Source: Symbiodinium natans
Taxonomy: Eukaryota > Sar > Dinophyceae > Suessiales > Symbiodiniaceae
Direction of reading: 5' to 3'
Assembly (NCBI GenBank): GCA_905221605.1
Contig: CAJNDS010000116.1
Location: 64,001-128,000, forward strand
DNA: 64,000 nucleotides
The notes under the pieces: generated by a model
What the model was told of the DNA's origin: nothing
What the model saw: only the letters and a program-made list of their open reading frames with translations
The model's database searches: none
Made by a program: the position numbers and the translations under genes
Shown: in pieces, positions 1 through 21,743 of the stretch
Position numbering within the stretch: the stretch's first letter is position 1
How the letters are laid out: every line of letters starts with the position of its first letter

Positions 1-1070
1 CCTGATTGTGCAAGTTGCGTTTTTCAAGCATAGTATATATGTGGTCTTTATTGAATACTTCAGACATCTTTGTTTCATCGTTATGTAAGTAGAACCGCTT
101 CTATTTCCATTATTGTGCATTTTTAAGCTTGCTCATGCAAATTGTGCTTTTCAGACATAGTATATAAGTGGTCTTTAGTGAATACTTCGGCAATCTTTGT
201 CTCATTGTTATGTACGTAGAACCGTTTCCATTTCCGCAAGTGTCTATTTCGTATTTGGTTGAGTATGGTCCTTTAAATAGTATTCACTTGAGTCAAATTG
301 GGCTATTTGCTTAAGAATTCCTCTAGTAGCTAAATTCGCATAGAATGAATACTTCAAAAAAACTGTTTCATGAATATGTAAACATAAGGTGTTTCATTTG
401 ACTTTGCAGATAGTACTTCAATAATACTTTGCCTGGTATAAACACAACTGTTTCAATGCATTAGTTGCTCAACAAAGCACTATTTGCCCTTTAAACCACA
501 CTTTGCCATATTTTGGTTGAATATGGTGCTTCTTTCGTATTTTGGTTGAGTATGGTCCTTTAAATGGTATTCACTTGAGTCAAATTGGGCTATTTGCTTA
601 ATAATTACTCGAGTAGCTAAATTCGCATAAGATGATTATTTCAAAAACAAAAACGATTCATGAATATGTAAACATAAGGTATTTCAGTGGACTTTTCAGA
701 GAGCATACTTTGCCTAGTACAAACACAATTGTATAAATACAGTATTTGCACTTTAAACGCACACTTTGCCATTTTTTGGTTGAGAATGGTGTTTATTTCG
801 TATCTTGGTTGAGTATGCTCCTTCAAATAGTATTCACTTGAGTCAAATTGGGCTCTTGCTTAATAATAATTACTCTAATAGCTAAATTCGCATAGAACCA
901 AGAAAAATGTTTCACTATTTGATTAAATACTTTGCCTCGTACAAACACAATTGTAAAAATAAATTAGTTGCTCAACAAAACATTAATTGCCCTTGAAACG
1001 CACAATTTGCATAGAAAAACACTGATCTAAACATCTAAAAACAGCATTGTCCGCTTCAGATTCAAAATGT
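1..1070. repeat. AT-rich diverged tandem repeats
   Basis: This stretch is far richer in A and T than the rest of the window and has no convincing gene. Two repeat families are visible. One unit, containing 'gtggtcttta' and 'gaatactt', occurs at about 8-126 and 134-245 with a period of about 127 bp. A second unit, starting near 'ggttgagtatg' and running through 'cacttgagtcaaattgggct', occurs at about 249-360, 537-650 and 799-898, with spacings of about 288 and 262 bp. Copies differ by point changes and small indels, so the array is old. The short minus-strand ORF within it (641-826) looks like chance. Confidence 0.75.
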
Positions 1071-1225
1071 AGATTCTTCCAATGCTGGCTTATCGGGGTC
1101 TGTGAGGTGGGTGTCGTCCCAGTAACTGTCCTTCATTACCCGGTGATTAACTACGCGACTTTTGGGCCTTCTTTGTCATTTTTCGTTAAAAAGGCCTAAC
1201 AAGGCCTAAAAAGGGTAGGTCGCTG

Positions 1226-1440
1226 GGGGGGGGGGGGTAGCATATATATATATATATGTCTGTGTAAGTTTAAAATACTATGAAAAGCTACATAAACAAT
1301 ACATACACATACATATATGTATACATACATACGTACAAGAACATACATCTCTCTCTGTATATGCCTCTCTATATGTATTGTGCACAGTATAAATAAATAT
1401 ATGTATATATATATATGTGTGCATATACAGATAAACATGT
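1226..1440. repeat. Microsatellite block (poly-G, TA, CATA/TATG)
   Basis: A run of G is followed by (TA)n and impure (CATA)n/(TATG)n tracts. The low-complexity isoleucine- and tyrosine-rich ORFs here are by-products of the repeat. The flanking stretch 1440-2760 shows no gene I can support. Confidence 0.8.
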
Positions 1441-2760
1441 GCCTGTAGATGCGGTGCGCAAGAGCGAAGAGGGCCGCTTGCCTCGCTCTTCCAGCGCATC
1501 CTTCAAAGCTTTGGAGGGATCCCGGTTCAGCTGGAGCATGGCGCTGTAAAGCCTTGACGTGAAAATTGAAGCTTGGGGGGGAGTTCAGCAGGGTTTAAGG
1601 AGGGGAATGGGGAGTCCAGTTGCTCAGTTGCTTACAGGGGTATCGGTATCTGTTGCAAAGTTCTGATTTGGCCATGTTGACATCCACCCACAGCCATGAC
1701 TGGATGAGGCGAGGGGCCGGCAACTTCAATGTCGACGCGAAAACGGCAAACCCTAAACACATGTGTGGCATCTTGGCAACAGGGAGTTGAAAGGTTCTAG
1801 GGTTTATAGGGCTATATAGGGCTTAGGATTTCAATGCTTCAGGGTCCACAAGGGGTTTGGTCAACACTGTTCTTGCTAGTGATTCCAGAACCAGCACACT
1901 GCCTTTCTTCATTGTATTTACGAACATGGTTCATTCCAAGGCCTATGCATGAAAGCGCCTTGGAGAGGGAATGATCCGAAAATCATCTGTTCAGTTTTAC
2001 CTAGTGCGCATCCAACCAGCGCGGGGCTCGTCATGTTCACCAGCCGTCCACCTTCTAGGTTGGCCCTTTAAGAAGCCTCCGTTTCAGGGGGCTCCTCATG
2101 GGGAGCATCGTGTTTTGGGAGTATTTTGGAGGGCTACCCCTGTTTTGGGGAAGAAACCGCCGGCCTTCGCAACGCGCTATCCTTTGGCTCGCCATCCAAG
2201 AAGGCCTCCACAGCACCAAGCGATCTTGAAGCCCGCTCTCTCTAAGCCATAGCTTAGGGCTTAGATGGTGAAAAGGGTTTCAGGGCCGACTAGGGTTCGG
2301 CTTGCGGGCAAGGAGGACGCCAAGAAACATACCCCCCCCCCGGCCCCCCAAATCAAATAAAGCCCAAAACATGCCCGCGAAAAGCATGCCCCCCTCCCCA
2401 CCCCAACAGGAATCGATAAATGGAAGTCAAAAACCACGTATTAACTGAACTTGACGATAGAAACTCAGACGGGAGCCTGGCACCGAACTTTGCAGTTGGA
2501 TGCGGCAACTTCAGCTTGGGGGAGGAGGATGGTCTCCAACAACTCCTCTGGGATTGTCTAGAGAGGGAAGTATTGGGCTTCGGGCATTTAGGGAATGTAA
2601 GGTTCCAAGATGGCGTACGGTGTGGTGTTGGGGGCTTTCGCAGGCAGGGCTTCCGGGTGTCATGGTCATCCCGTGTACGCTTCAAGGGGTGAGACAAGAG
2701 CGTTGGGGGGGGAGGAGGGGGCTTGAATCAGTTAGAGGGGTCCGGCACCACCCAGCCCCC

Positions 2761-3135
2761 ACCCTAGGATGAAATCTATCTCAAGATCTCAGCCCCCCCC
2801 CCCCCCCCGCGCCGCGCACCCTACAATAAAAAGATATATTTTAAAATCTCAGCCCCAATACTAGGATAATCTATCTTACCATCCTAGGAATAATGCTTAC
2901 AACTATCTGAGTGCCATACGCGTAACTTTGTAGAATTTGGGTCCCATTTGCCCGACCCGACGGGTGGGCTGCTTTCCTTTTTGTCGTCGCCATGGACATG
3001 CCGATAGTTGTAAGCATTATATTCCTCGGATGGTAGCTGAGGTTGGGATCTTACATTGGGGCTTGAGATCTTAAGACAGTTTTTGCTTATCCTAGGGCCT
3101 AGGGTGGGGGCGGAGATCTTGAGATAGACTTTATC
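2761..3135. repeat. Large imperfect inverted repeat (hairpin / MITE-like)
   Basis: The left arm (about 2761-2908) and right arm (about 3002-3135) are imperfect reverse complements. The inner arms pair 'aggaataatgcttacaact' (from about 2886) with the matching complement at 3003-3026. The outer arms pair 'atctatctcaagatctc' (about 2774-2790) with 'gagatcttgagatagac' (about 3113-3129). A central segment of about 95 bp separates them. No transposase and no clear target-site duplication were seen. A foldback or MITE-type element is an inference; a local inverted duplication is the alternative. The remainder of 3135-5600 holds no gene I can support. Confidence 0.6.
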
Positions 3136-3688
3136 ATGGAGTGGGGGCTGGGCAGCGCCATACGCCAAAATAGGCCTAACTAAATAGGCAAGGACCTTGA
3201 TGGAATATACAATCAAAAGATACAGTGACAGATACAAGAAAAAATGTGGCTATTTACCCTTTTGAAGGCCTCTTAACAAGGATTATCGCACCTTGGGGTA
3301 GACCAGATATCAGAAATTGCATCCTGCTTATTCCCTTTGCCGTTCAATTGCCCCCCGCGAAGTCCTCCAAGGCCATCCGCATCTCGGCCTCCGCCGCCTC
3401 GCAGCCAGGGGACCCGGCTTCGTAGGATTTGGGAAGTTGGACACCTTTACAATCGCCAAGTACACCCCATTCATTGAAGTACCCGCCTTGGGTAGGTTTC
3501 CCTGTCATATTCCCTATTAAGGACTCTGCCTGCCGTGCCGACTCGGCAATCCGCCTGAGGCGCGCCGCGCAGGTCGGCCTCAAAGCTACGGCTGCTGCGC
3601 AAAAACTCACGGCAAAGCAAAAAGGCACCAACTAGGGGCAACACGAGAGCTATTCAAACAAGAGGGATGGGGAGGGAGGCGAGACATT

Positions 3689-3712
3689 GAGAGAGAGAGA
3701 GAGAGAGAAGAG
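3689..3712. repeat. (GA)n microsatellite
   Basis: A short uninterrupted GA/AG run. ORFs crossing it are serine- and leucine-rich artefacts. Confidence 0.7.
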
Positions 3713-5749
3713 AGAAGGGGCGGAGGTTTGCAAGGCACAGCATGAGAGTGAATGACCCTGCAGAGTCCCCTTTGGCACTCTTTGAAGCATCACGGTGCTC
3801 GCTGTGCCCAATAGGGCCCCTGGCTTCGGCAAGACATCGCCAGCGAGGAACTGGCATGGCAGGTTCAGCAAATTGGGAGAATTCTGGGAGCCCTTGTCTG
3901 ATGCGATCGGAAGACATCAAGCGGAAAATTTCGCACGTCGGCGCGACTTCTATGCAAACAACCATGCCCAAGGTATCTCTACATTTCGATTCACGCGTGT
4001 GCGGTGGGCAAGCTGGCTTGAGGCATCTTTGCGCGAGCATGCCTAGCTGCTTAGCTGCTGAGTTTCATGTACAAGCTGTGAACGCAGTTCACTGGCCTGG
4101 AGTAGCAGCTGCTGAGCATCATATGGCCTCAGCTGAACTCACTCACTCCGAAGAGCAAACAGCCTTGCTCGGGCATGCGCAGCCACTGTGACCGAGCACC
4201 ACGGCTTGATTGGGGCTCCGGCAAGACCGCCTTCCTAGAGCGCTGCACAGCCAGTAGCCAGGTCCACAGCTGAGCTGCCCGAACCCTGACCCAGAGAAGT
4301 TGCTCTGCTCTGCCATGCCGAAGAGCCCATGACTATGAATTTACGCATGTCGACAAAGTAGTTGCTGGAAAGGCGGACCTCTGCGCCAACCGTTGCTCGC
4401 TCTGCGCCGCATCCTCCTTGGCCAGCGCCAGGTACCTCTCCCCCACCAGCTTGCACAAATTATAACACTTTCTCACCCTATTTCGGCATTGTCTGCATAT
4501 TTGTCTGCGCTCCGTACGATCTCGCGCATTGGCTCTCGAGGGCCGAGGTCTTTTGAAGGCAGCAAAGGAGCGAAGCAAAAACGTGACACAAAGGGCACAG
4601 CACATATGGCAACAGGCACACATATGAGCCGGCAAATGCACAGGCGCGCAGGCACAGGCGCATGTGCGTGTGTAACTTGTTGTCAACTTGTTCTACTACT
4701 TCTTCCGTGCGATGTCAACTTACTTCGCGAGAGCACGTGCAACCTGCCAAGGTGATTTGATTTGTGCGAGAATTCAGGAACCCTCCAAGGTCCTAAAAAT
4801 ATATGGTCATCAATGTCTATTCTGACCCGTCAAGTAGAGGCATTAGAATATCCTAAGCTCGCTAACCTCGTTGTGTTGTCAAGAATCTTCAGGAGTGCAG
4901 AACTGGGCACCACTTGCGGAAAGCCGGCGACGCCATGGATTGGAGTACTTTGCCGCACCATGGACTGCCGTCTCCCCGTCTTGCAACGTAGCTAGTCACG
5001 TGATGGGCACTGAGATGTCTTGGATGCTTGTGGGTGGAGACCATGACACGAGTCAAAGCAGCTAGCAGCTACGAGTCGTGTGTACACGGTCTACAGGAAT
5101 GTTGTTCTATGACATACATCTCTCTATATATATATATACATATTAGATAATCCTGACTGGTATGCAAATAGTACATATTATATTACATGTATGATATACA
5201 ATAATGTTTAACAGTTTAACAAGCATGTCCCCGGACTCCCCTAGTGGCACTGGCCCTGTACCGCAGCTGGCATGGAAGCACATGTGAGCCGAAGCAACGT
5301 CACCAGCGTGACCGCGTGGTGCCTTCTAAATAAACATCATAACCATGGAAACCCACAAGCCCTTGGTAAGCCTGCCTCAGGAGCTTGGCTGACTTGGGGC
5401 AGAAGGCTTGGGCAGGTTTAGGTCGCAGGCAGTACCACCATGAGACTTCAGAGAAATCTGAGCTGCGGCGCCCACGACGGCAGTGAGGACAGGCGATGCA
5501 TCGCTGTCCCCAACCTCCGAGACTACCTGAAGGCCCAATCAGACAAGGAACATCTGTAGCTCTATATCTGTAGCTATCTGTAGCTTCTGGTTTTGTTTTC
5601 AGATGCCGAGGTTGTCCTCAAAACACTTCGATAAGAGCGATCCATGCAAGAAGGGAATCCCCTGCAAAGTACACACGCCATACGCATCAGTCCCGATGCG
5701 CATCCTCATCCCAATCTTCAAGCTCCTCGAACCGAACCGGGGTCCGGCC

Positions 5750-8310
<2,561 letters not shown>

Positions 8311-8524
8311 AGGGGTCACCCAAAGAAACAGCCTCAGATACCGTCCCCGAATTCAGCTGCGCCGAAGATCACAAAACACATGCACGAAACCGTCGTGGCT
8401 CCATTCGCTCATGGCCTGCCTCTCTCAGCTGCGACGACAACCCCAATAACATCCAAAACGAACTGAAGTGCGTAACTAAACTGTCGCCAAGCAAGAGCAA
8501 GTGGAGTCCTTGAAGCCGTTAGCC

Positions 8525-11430
<2,906 letters not shown>

Positions 11431-12786
11431 CTGCAAGTACTGCGTCACCCATTTTCGGTTTGGGGCATTCTCTCAAGAAGTACCTAAAGTTCCTCAACAG
11501 AGGACGACCTACAGCAGGCCTGGGACTCAAACTGGGCGCAGCCGCGAAAATCGGTCTAAGGAAATCCTGAAAAAGGTTGCTTCCGGCAGTCTTCCTGGTA
11601 CCTGGTGGAAGGTACTTAAGTTATCAAGGGCCTAATCCTGTATGGCCGCCACGGGTTCAGGGCTCTAGCACTAACATCCCGCGTGCTATGCGGCCTTTTG
11701 GTGAGTTCGGGCTTCAGCAATGAAAGCTACCATGCAAGTACTAAGAAAGGCGACGGTGTACAATTGCCATTATTGGACCTACTCTTGCCATGTGAGCAGC
11801 TACTGCTGAAGGGAACCGACTCAAAAGTCGCACTTGCCGCCGCGCTCGAGGTTGGCAATCTGCAGAGGAAATCGTGAGATCAACCCCACAGCAGCCCCAT
11901 AGCCACCGACTCCACAAACCCCTCCCCCTTCTAGAAAGGCCCTGATCCCTCCCTCCGATGCATGCCCATAATTGTGCAAATACAGGGGAAGGACCACCCT
12001 GGTGGGTGGTGGCCATTCAAGGAGCCACATGCTTCGAAGAGCAGGGTAGAAGTGTTCAGATCCGCGCCTCAAAGCTGATGGTCTCGTTCCCACCTGGTCT
12101 CGCAACGACTAAGCTTTAAGGCCTCCGACTGCCTCTGACTGCGTCTCCTCCATCCTATCGGAACTTTGCAATTTGGGATGTTCCCCCTTGTGCTGACAGT
12201 CCTTAATAGGGATTATGATCGAGAAATACTATCATCCCCATTAAGGACTGTTAACATCCCAGACTATAACCTCCTAAACCGCCAAGCCCTCCAATCGTTT
12301 GCCACCCCCACGTCGGCCCGAGTCGGCCCATATTCCCCAAGGCTGAAGAGCGGTAGATCAAGAGCAGTCACAATGCCTTTTGGGCCCTAAATCTCCCTCT
12401 CTCTCAACAAGAACGCCACCACTGTAATAAATCCTGAACCCCACCCTTCAGGGAAGCTCTGATTCACTTTTGTAGCTTTGGCAGGAAGCCCTGAGCCCTC
12501 AAGAGGAGGGCGGGGGGGCTCCCCAACAAAGCTCCCCACAATTCCAGCAAACACCTGCGCACCCGCAAAGGCCCAAGGTCGAGAAGTTTCGCTTCGTGGA
12601 GAAATTCGGAAAAGCCGCTAAAGACGTGCAGCCATTTTTACAGCAATTCCTGGCCAATGTGCGAGAAGAGGCTTTCAGGGTGCTGTGCCTGGCAATGAGC
12701 CCGTTTTGTTCACGATAGAAACTGCGTCACCACCGAGGGCTTTCGCGATTCTACTCGGTTCTAACAAAAACGAAGGAGCGAGAGAT

Positions 12787-13062
12787 TCAGTCAGAGAAGT
12801 TCCGACGACAGGAACCTGCGTCTTTAGCAGGACACGGGGGGGGGGGGGGGCTTTCGGGTACACTGGCAGGGCGGCCTTGGGGAATGGAGGCGCACTTGCC
12901 GATGTTGTCCTTGTAGTTCGTCACAAACTGCCGAGGGCGATCCATAGGAAGGCCGCAGACAAATGCACACCACAGCAACTCAGCATCCTCCCAGATTCCA
13001 GATGCCTCTGCGTCGTAGATCGCAGCGTAATACTTGTGCCTCAGAAAAGTTTCTGCCGGCAA
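12787..13062 (-). CDS. Possible exon, unknown conserved-looking segment
   Basis: About 55 codons on the minus strand (roughly 12900-13062) read like a folded, acidic and aromatic-rich peptide (KYYAAIYDAEASGIWEDAEL, then a Cys/Trp segment and RPRQFVTNYKDNIG). It does not fit the FN3 pattern of its neighbours and I do not recognise a family. The lower part of the open frame runs into a poly-G tract and is probably intron. The surrounding 11.45-15.7 kb stretch otherwise holds only weak or ambiguous coding signals, plus a short CAT repeat near 14907-14930. Confidence 0.3.
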   Translation of the reverse strand: MPAETFLRHKYYAAIYDAEASGIWEDAELLWCAFVCGLPMDRPRQFVTNYKDNIGKCASIPQGRPASVPESPPPPPCPAKDAGSCRRNFSD

Positions 13063-15739
13063 AGCCGATTGTCCAGCCTGAAATCTCTCTTGCAGCTGCC
13101 CTCCTAAACCCTATTGGCCTATTGGGTTGATGCTCTCGGCTCCCCACTTGCCCGGGCCGCCCCCAGCCTGATAAGGATAAAGGGGGGAGATGGGGGGAGG
13201 AGGGCTTGTTCTGCGGCCCTCTTTTTAACATTTCTTAAGCACTACTCATCTTCGGCGACGAAAGGGCGCGGCAGTCATTGGCTCGAATTGGCCGTTGCCG
13301 GAGGAGTGGACAAACGCCCTGTCCGTGCAGTAAAGCACACTGCGGAGTACATGATGTCTTCCAGTCTTCTTTCAAGTCTGAGATCTGCACTTTCCCGCAC
13401 CACACGGGGCATCTGGGTCGTACCTTACCACACAAGTTCAGTCTATGTAGAGCCTATATAGTGTGCGTCTATAGTTTACCTCAGGGCCCCTCGGGAGTCA
13501 CTGGGCAGCCGGCACAATCACTCCTTTCTTCGTAGGCATGGTCTTGCCTTCTCAGTGGAAAGAAGGGGAGGAAGGATCTTCCAATCTTCCAGGTAAAAAC
13601 TCCGCTCTAAGCCCTTGAAATCGGACCGAAGGCCCTCTCTGAGGCAGACGCCTACTTGAGCGTTTTCGATCTCATAGCAGGCGCCCTGAGTCCGTGACTG
13701 CCAGCTTCGTTCTCTTCTGCCCACCCCGAAGCTGTAGGCTTGCATTTCAGATAATTCAGAAAGGTACGAGTACATAGCACCGACTCAACATTGGTCGCCC
13801 GATGTGACGCCCGGTTTTCGCGACCGTTGACACTGGCAGGCTTGGCAGCAGGCATCCTGGCTGAAGACGGGCCCAATGTCTCTGGACTTCCCTCAGCACG
13901 TGCAATCGCTTGCATGCTGTAAAGTGGGTGTGGTCTCAAAAAAAACCGACCAACCCGGCTGGGAGCTTGTCTTCCTGGGACCTCAAACGTAGCGTTTATA
14001 AATGCTCGACCGCTTGTTCGCTACGCAAAATTTGTACGTCTGTGAGCACGTTGCAGAAGCATGCTCCGTTGGAAACTGATACACCCTAAACAAAAACGAC
14101 TTACAATATGGCAACGTTGGTGTCTGAGCCTCTGACCCACCAGCGCCTGTCGCGGGGAGCTCCCTCGACTTAAACTACGCCTGACTATATACCATACCAT
14201 TGTGCTAGACTTCTCTCAGGTGACAACCTCCCGTGATCTCCCTGATGGGCAAACGAGTGTCTCCCCCAACGTGTCACTCCCAAGGTCCTGCTGCGCTTGC
14301 GGGCTGTTCAGATCACCCTCTTTGAAGGGCTTCCTCTTGGTCGTCACGTCCTGCTGTTGCTTGAGATACTGTAGTGTTCGAGGTTATACAGGGGATGTAC
14401 GCTCGGAGACAGGATCTTTTTGGCAGAGATGCGCTCCGGCAGGCCCTTCCTAAACGTGTGAGAACTGAGATAACTCATTTAGAAACTGAGACACTGAAGT
14501 TGGCCTTTGCCAGCCGCAGAGGGATTTTGGGAGGTTTGGGACTTGCTCGTCAGGGAACGCGCTTGAATCCTACGGTCCTACAGTCCCAATGGCCAACCAC
14601 AGCAAAGTTTTGACATTATATCCTTCGGCCAAAAAGATACGAGCGTCTCCCCATCCAATGAGGACCGAAACGGAACCATACCTCTCAAAGTAGCTGGGCG
14701 CCGGACTCCAAAAATCTCAGCGGAGGCACCCTGCGAAAAGCCGCCGATGCCTCTAAAGAGGGCGGCCGCGGGAGGGGCTTCATGGATGCCGGCTTTTTTC
14801 AGGGCTTCATGATGTATTCCGGTTTAACGCGGTAGCCTGCTGTAGCACAGCCAAGAAGCACAGCCAAGAAAAGCCCCCCGTCGCCTAGCCCCTTCAGGGT
14901 CTGTCATCACCACCATCATCATCATCATCAGATCATGTAAGAGACGCATGGGTTCTGAAGAACAAGTGTGTAGCGGACTCTTCTGGCTCCCTTCCCTTCG
15001 CCTGCTAAGCCGGAAGCGACCAGCAGCTGACGCCGGTCCATGGCTGCAGGCCTCGGGGGGGAGCAGCGCGTCTCTCCAGGGAGGCTCTGTGGGGAGCTAA
15101 CTATGATATATTATCTGCAGCAGTCATATAGTACAAGTGTCGTACTCAAACAAAATTGCTGTGCCATCATGTGTAGAGATTGCGGCACTCTCCGGCCTTC
15201 CGGGCTCCAGGAAGGCATACTGCGCCAGGCTGCGCAGCAGGCAGGCGACCTCAGGGAGCTCTCTGAACAAAGAGCTTTGCTTACTATTATATATCTACAA
15301 GACTAGTTGTAGTTAGAAATTTATGTTATAGACTGCATACATTTATAGGAATCTTTAAGCTGTGTAAAGAATGTTGTGGCACATTCTATATAGCTCCCTG
15401 GTGCCCGAAGCTTGGGGCGCCGGCGACTCCACAGAGCACGAGGCTCAGGAGGCTGCCTCTTTAGGGGACTTCTTCTTCAAAACAGAGGGCTCAAACTTCA
15501 GACTTCGGAGCCTCGTCTTGCCATTTGGCAGCTCTGGGCGTGTCCCCGAGCGGTTTGGGCCGTACACGCAACTGTCCGGCGCGGGCGGCTGCTTCTGAGA
15601 ACGTCTGTGACGATTCTAAATTGTTTATACTCAAAACTTCTAGAAATGCACCACACATACTGTCACATACTGTCTCTTAGAGCCCAAGATGGAGCTTACG
15701 GGAGCTTACGAGTGAGTCCACGCGGCACAGGCCAACGGC

Positions 15740-17940
<2,201 letters not shown>

Positions 17941-18058
17941 TGAGAGGCCTTAAACAGCTACGAGTACCAGTCGTGCTATGTCGTGCTTAGATGGGAAGGA
18001 CCGTGCCTCATTTGAAAAGTCAGCCCCCTAAATTTGGATGGTACTTGGATGGTACTTA

Positions 18059-20800
<2,742 letters not shown>

Positions 20801-20837
20801 AGCAGGCTTTCCGCTTCAACGCCCTCGGCGGACTTGC

Positions 20838-20985
20838 GAGAGGGGGAGAGGGAGAGAGAGAGGGAGGAGAGAGAGAGAGAGAGGAGAGAGAGAGGAGAGA
20901 GAGAGGAGAGAGAGAGGAGAGAGAGAGGAGAGAAAGAGAGCGAGAGGGAGAGAGAGGAAAAAAAAAGAGAGAGACGGAAGAGTGA
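20838..20985. repeat. (GAGA)n purine tract
   Basis: About 150 bp of GAGAGG-type repeat between FN3 exons. It creates several long but meaningless Arg/Glu- or Leu/Ser-rich frames on both strands. Confidence 0.85.
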
Positions 20986-21198
20986 GCGGAGGCTGCAATC
21001 ATCGCTGCATGCATGCTCTGCCCTGGGTGGCATGGCTCCAGCACAGGCAGCCCAGTGAGCCGTCGCCCATGTGCCGACAGCGCAGCCTTGGAGGCATGCA
21101 AGAAGCGAACCCCATATAAGGCCGTGATCCACACGGGGATGTGCTGGTGTGGGGTTGGGGTGCATTGTCAGCTGCATTCTCTATCACGCTTCTAAATT

Positions 21199-21363
21199 TC
21201 ATATGCATCCCCTCACACAAGAGTGCGTCGCAGAAGCGCGCTCTTTTCTCAAGAGGTGCTCAATGATCGTAGCCGCTCCATTGGGCTGTGTGCGGCCTGT
21301 TCGGCTGAGAAGCCGTTTCACAGCTTAATGCTGAACATGTAGCAAACATGATCCGCTATCCCA
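21199..21363 (-). repeat. Split direct repeat B2 (element 3' end)
   Basis: 165 bp identical base for base to B1 (21579-21743), offset by exactly 380 bp. It marks the 3' end of the element in its own orientation. The host sequence outside begins at 21198. Confidence 0.9.
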
Positions 21364-21444
21364 GGGCTGTGTGCGGCCTGTTCGGCTGAGAAGCCGTTTC
21401 ACAGCTTAATGCTGAACATGTAGCAAACATGATCCGCTATCCCT
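21283..21444 (-). repeat. 81-bp tandem duplication within B2
   Basis: The segment 21283-21363 ('gggctgtgtgcggcctg' onward to 'gctatccc') is repeated immediately at 21364-21444 with a one-base difference at the end. A 40-bp unique spacer (21445-21484) then leads to A2. B1 does not have the duplication. Confidence 0.85.
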
Positions 21445-21484
21445 CCTCGTCGGACACCTCCTTCAAGGGTGGGATTAGGGCGGG

Positions 21485-21581
21485 ACAATCAAAGATGAAA
21501 TTTGAGCACAATGCTTTAGGCATGGCTCCATGCATATATGTGCAAGTGGCCCTTCCCAACCAGCCATGCACTTGCTAATCA
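21485..21581 (-). repeat. Split direct repeat A2 (internal copy)
   Basis: 97 bp identical to A1 at 31147-31243. It abuts B1 and shares the three bases TCA (21579-21581) with it. The fused B1-A2 junction is what templates circle closure in PAT/Ngaro elements. Confidence 0.9.
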
Positions 21582-21743
21582 TATGCATCCCCTCACACAA
21601 GAGTGCGTCGCAGAAGCGCGCTCTTTTCTCAAGAGGTGCTCAATGATCGTAGCCGCTCCATTGGGCTGTGTGCGGCCTGTTCGGCTGAGAAGCCGTTTCA
21701 CAGCTTAATGCTGAACATGTAGCAAACATGATCCGCTATCCCA
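21579..21743 (-). repeat. Split direct repeat B1 (internal copy)
   Basis: 165 bp identical to B2. The RT-RNase H reading frame ends a few bases inside it: the TAG stop is at 21738-21736. Confidence 0.9.

Noticed and set aside
21199-21743. LTRs or a tandem array
   Set aside because: The A/B arrangement fits split direct repeats of a tyrosine-recombinase element, and there is no integrase or TG...CA LTR ending.
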